Below the pieces are notes generated by a model. That model was not told where the DNA came from and made no database searches. It worked only from the letters and a program-made list of their open reading frames with translations. Both the position numbers and the translations under genes were made by a program. Shown here in pieces: positions 8,996 through 10,748 of a stretch of DNA of 10,748 nucleotides. Every line of letters begins with the position of its first letter. The stretch's first letter is position 1. The stretch comes from Thoreauomyces humboldtii. Lineage: Eukaryota > Chytridiomycota > Chytridiomycetes > Spizellomycetales > Powellomycetaceae. Location: NCBI GenBank assembly GCA_027596035.1, contig JADGJA010000412.1, positions 1-10,748 of the forward strand, given 5' to 3'.

Positions 8996-8999
8996 ATGA
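8943..8999 (+). promoter_or_regulatory. Upstream ORF overlapping the Rab23-like start codon (ATGA)
   Basis: An 18-codon reading frame starts at ATG 8943. Its TGA stop (8997-8999) overlaps the ATG of the GTPase (8996-8998). If the mRNA starts upstream of 8943, this arrangement could limit or couple translation of the GTPase. The transcript start is not known from sequence alone. Confidence 0.4.
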
Positions 9000-10175
9000 C
9001 TTCGAAGCGGACGCAGGCGCTGACTGCCGAGAACGTCTCCCACAGTGTCAAGATTCTGGTCGTTGGCAACGGTGAGGGGCTGATCTCTCGAAAAAGTTTT
9101 GGCTCGGCTCCTTGGGCATCGACCGATTCCAAGTCTGATGCTGTCTTTCAGGAAGCGTGGGAAAGTCCAGCATGATCAGACGTTTCTGCAGGGGCCAGTA
9201 TAACGAGAACTACAAGAAGACCATTGGAGTGGATTTCATGGAGAAGGACGTTGACATTCCCGAATTCGGCGAGGTCAGGCTTATGCTCTGGGATACGGCC
9301 GGTGCGTTGCTTGGCACTTTTGGACAATGTCGACCATCACCGTGACATCCCCTTCGAGCTCATGCCATTTGCCGTCTGACAGGGCAGGAGGAGTTTGACT
9401 CGATCACCCGAGAGTATTACAAAGGTATGGCATCATGCTCTGTCGGAATATCCGGTTCCGAAGCTCATCGTGCTTTCGGCTTTCTTAGATACCGACGCTG
9501 TGGTTTTTGCCTTTTCCGTGAACGACCGACCGTCCTTCGAGACGATCCAGTCATGGCGAGGAAAGATTGGAGAATATGTGGAAGAGCACTCTATGGTGCT
9601 TGTCCAGAACAAGATGGATTTAGCGTCAGAGGCGGTGATCTCCTCGTAAGTCAGGACAGGCAACTCTGCCGTTCGAACGAAACCTGATTCGGTGCACTCC
9701 CAGGGACGAGGCAGAGGCGTTGGCTCGCGAGCTCAATATGCCTTTGCAAAGAGTATCGGTCAAACAATACCTGAATGTGGAAGAAGGTGGGACGCCCAGC
9801 GAATAACGTCTCAGGTTCCTGCCTACGTGAGCTCACACATGTGTAGTATTTCTACAGCTTGCCGAACGACATCTGAAGAAACAACGAGATGCACGCAACA
9901 CCGCTGCCATGGCGACATCGAAGCGGGGTAAGCTTGTCTTAGTTCAAAACCCTCCTCAGCCGCACATCCAGGCTTACCGGAGCTCTCTTGACGTGTTGGT
10001 AGCAAAGGCGTTGAAAGCGGGGATCGCTGCACCAACGGATCCTCCTGCTCCTTCATGGGCTACCATGCCGAGAGGCGGCTCGCATGGACCAGCTGGACCA
10101 GCCAGTATATCGCTCTCGGCTCCAACAACTTCTCCGCCACCTTCTCCAAAGAAGGAGAAGTGCATCATCCAGTAG
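8996..10175 (+). CDS. Rab23-like small GTPase with CaaX box
   Basis: Seven exons: 8996-9071, 9152-9301, 9383-9424, 9489-9645, 9704-9786, 9847-9927 and 10003-10175. They give 253 residues with unbroken frame. G1 is GNGSVGKSS (24-32) with K30. The switch I Thr is T49 in KKTIGVDF. G3 is WDTAGQ (72-77) with catalytic Q77 present. G4 is NKMD (130-133), within VLVQNKMDL, and G5 is SVK (160-162). The run from YKKTIGVDF to LMLWDTAGQEEFDSIT, the LVQNK form of G4, the SVK in G5 and a C-terminal CaaX box instead of a double cysteine are typical of Rab23. A Pro/Ser-rich linker leads to CIIQ (250-253), a prenylation site; glutamine at the end favours farnesylation. Animal Rab23 acts in ciliary traffic and Hedgehog signalling; its fungal role is unknown to me. 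The last intron (9928-10002) was chosen by frame and a TTGAC branch-like sequence. Confidence 0.93.
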
Positions 10176-10321
10176 GGGTAAACTCATCGACATCTCAGGG
10201 GAAAAGCAGTGCTCGAGCTTTTGTAGAGATCCTATTCAATTCAATGCATCCAGTGGCTACTCTACCACTAATCACTTCAGAAAAAGCCCTTTCCCCCCCT
10301 CCCGCAGAAATACTCTCGTCC
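10176..10321. other. Short convergent 3' region
   Basis: Only 146 bases lie between the Rab23-like stop (10175) and the stop of the minus-strand gene (10322). The two 3' UTRs probably overlap, giving a complementary pair of transcript ends. An AT-richer stretch (10228-10285) may hold polyadenylation signals for either strand. Confidence 0.6.
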
Positions 10322-10710
10322 TCATCCCGCAGACACAGCCGGGTGCGAGTGATCGCTCAGGTAGACGTGTCCGTCCGCGTGTCGCTCCCTCTCCTGCGGG
10401 ATCCAGTCCACCGCGGGACATCGAGCCAAAGCCTTGGGAGTGTACTGGGACCTCATGGTGGACGTCCAGTCGCGATCGTCCACGAGCGGATTGTAGGCGT
10501 TGCGAGGAGCGTAGTCGTGGGCGCGAGTCTGAGCTCCGGGAGCCGAAAAGTCCGAGTGGTTGGTCGAAGTGCCTTCGAACCTCGTCGTGGGCTGTTGGTA
10601 CGTTGGCATCTGGCGAGTCGTTCGGTCCACCGTCTTGGGTTGGTAGTTCGAATTGTCTGTCAGAAAAGGGTTCGAGAGCGTTCGGTCAGGTCAGGGTTTT
10701 GAGAACCCAT
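10322..10710 (-). CDS. Small Tyr/Pro/Thr-rich protein, possibly SAXO-like axonemal microtubule protein
   Basis: The main exon (10656-10322) is secure: acceptor TTCTGACAG, open to TGA, 110 residues. A first exon at 10710-10707 (ATGG) joins in phase to give M-D-N-S-N, about 112 residues in all. Its donor is GTTCTC, which is poor, so the true first exon may lie elsewhere and the gene may run past the window edge. The protein has no membrane helix or signal peptide. It holds two related motifs 35 residues apart: F-E-G-T-S-T-N-H-S-D-F (28-38) and W-T-S-T-M-R-S-Q-Y (65-73). A CPA motif (81-83) and GHVY (97-100) follow. Repeated T-[ST]-T-x-x-S-x-[FY] motifs with scattered Pro and Tyr recall SAXO/FAM154 and other microtubule inner proteins of cilia. 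This is a weak family resemblance seen by eye; I cannot exclude an unrelated small fungal protein. Confidence 0.6.
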
Positions 10711-10748
10711 GGACAGCAGTGTTCTGCCGGAACCCGCTCCTGCTACTC
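10711..10748. other. Window edge, unassigned
   Basis: On the minus strand this stretch stays open in the same phase as the proposed first exon (V-A-G-A-G-S-G-R-T-L-L-S before the ATG). It could be leader, or coding sequence of a longer first exon that begins outside the window. Confidence 0.4.

Noticed and set aside
8442..9043. Overlapping open frames on both strands in the divergent promoter (8442-8804 plus, 8759-9043 minus)
   Set aside because: They have no recognisable domain and biased random composition, and they lie between two well-supported start codons. They are best seen as chance frames in GC-rich DNA.
10055..10702. A 215-codon plus-strand frame running through the end of the Rab23-like gene
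   Set aside because: It is out of frame with the CaaX-ending exon, then runs antisense to the small minus-strand protein. It has no start context or domain.
1..10748. Search for tRNA, CRISPR, transposon ends or a gene cluster for a metabolite
   Set aside because: I found no tRNA B-box with matching arms, no spaced direct repeats beyond the coding 33-base array, no transposase or terminal inverted repeats, and no biosynthetic enzymes. The genes look like ordinary cellular genes in separate units.

Overview
The window looks like a compact, GC-rich nuclear genome from a fungus. It holds five intron-containing protein genes in about 10.7 kb. Introns are short (52 to 115 bases, plus one of 210), most donors are GTGAGN or GTAAGN, and leaders are pyrimidine-rich. 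Coding regions prefer C-ending codons and intergenic spaces are small. This architecture fits a basidiomycete best. However, one gene is a clear Rab23-type GTPase, and its neighbour resembles small ciliary microtubule proteins. Both would be more expected in a flagellated (zoosporic) lineage, so I leave the phylum open.

Layout, left to right. (1) Positions 1-430 hold a C-rich tract, a TATA box at 221 and an ATG-free leader. (2) 431-3236 (+), one intron, encodes an 896-residue Ala/Val/Thr-rich protein. Its core is an uninterrupted array of nineteen 11-residue units (residues 456-664), of the kind seen in perilipin-4, synuclein and group 3 LEA proteins. (3) 3237-4247 is mostly non-coding, with a TATA-like element at 3896. 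(4) 4248-6225 (+), one intron, encodes a PA-TM-RING-like E3 ligase: lumenal domain, one transmembrane helix, textbook RING-H2, and a disordered tail with a 15-residue polyglutamine run. (5) 6226-6573 is a 3' region shared by converging genes. (6) 8500-6574 (-), eight exons, encodes a 441-residue Gbp2/Hrb1/hnRNP M-like protein with two RRMs and a Tyr/Gly/Arg-rich tail. (7) 8501-8995 is a divergent promoter. (8) 8996-10175 (+), seven exons, encodes a 253-residue Rab23-like GTPase ending in a CaaX box (CIIQ). (9) 10710-10322 (-), tentatively two exons, encodes a small Tyr/Pro/Thr-rich protein of about 112 residues with a duplicated motif resembling SAXO-type axonemal proteins.

There is no operon logic, and the genes are probably separate transcription units. 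The strongest leads are the long 11-mer amphipathic-helix protein (lipid-droplet coat or desiccation protectant), the tail-to-tail pairing of Rab23 with a possible ciliary microtubule protein, and the long intron in the RNA-binding gene, whose retention would delete the low-complexity tail. I see no tRNA, rRNA, transposon or CRISPR signal. Exon boundaries were inferred by eye from splice signals, frame continuity and family fit.
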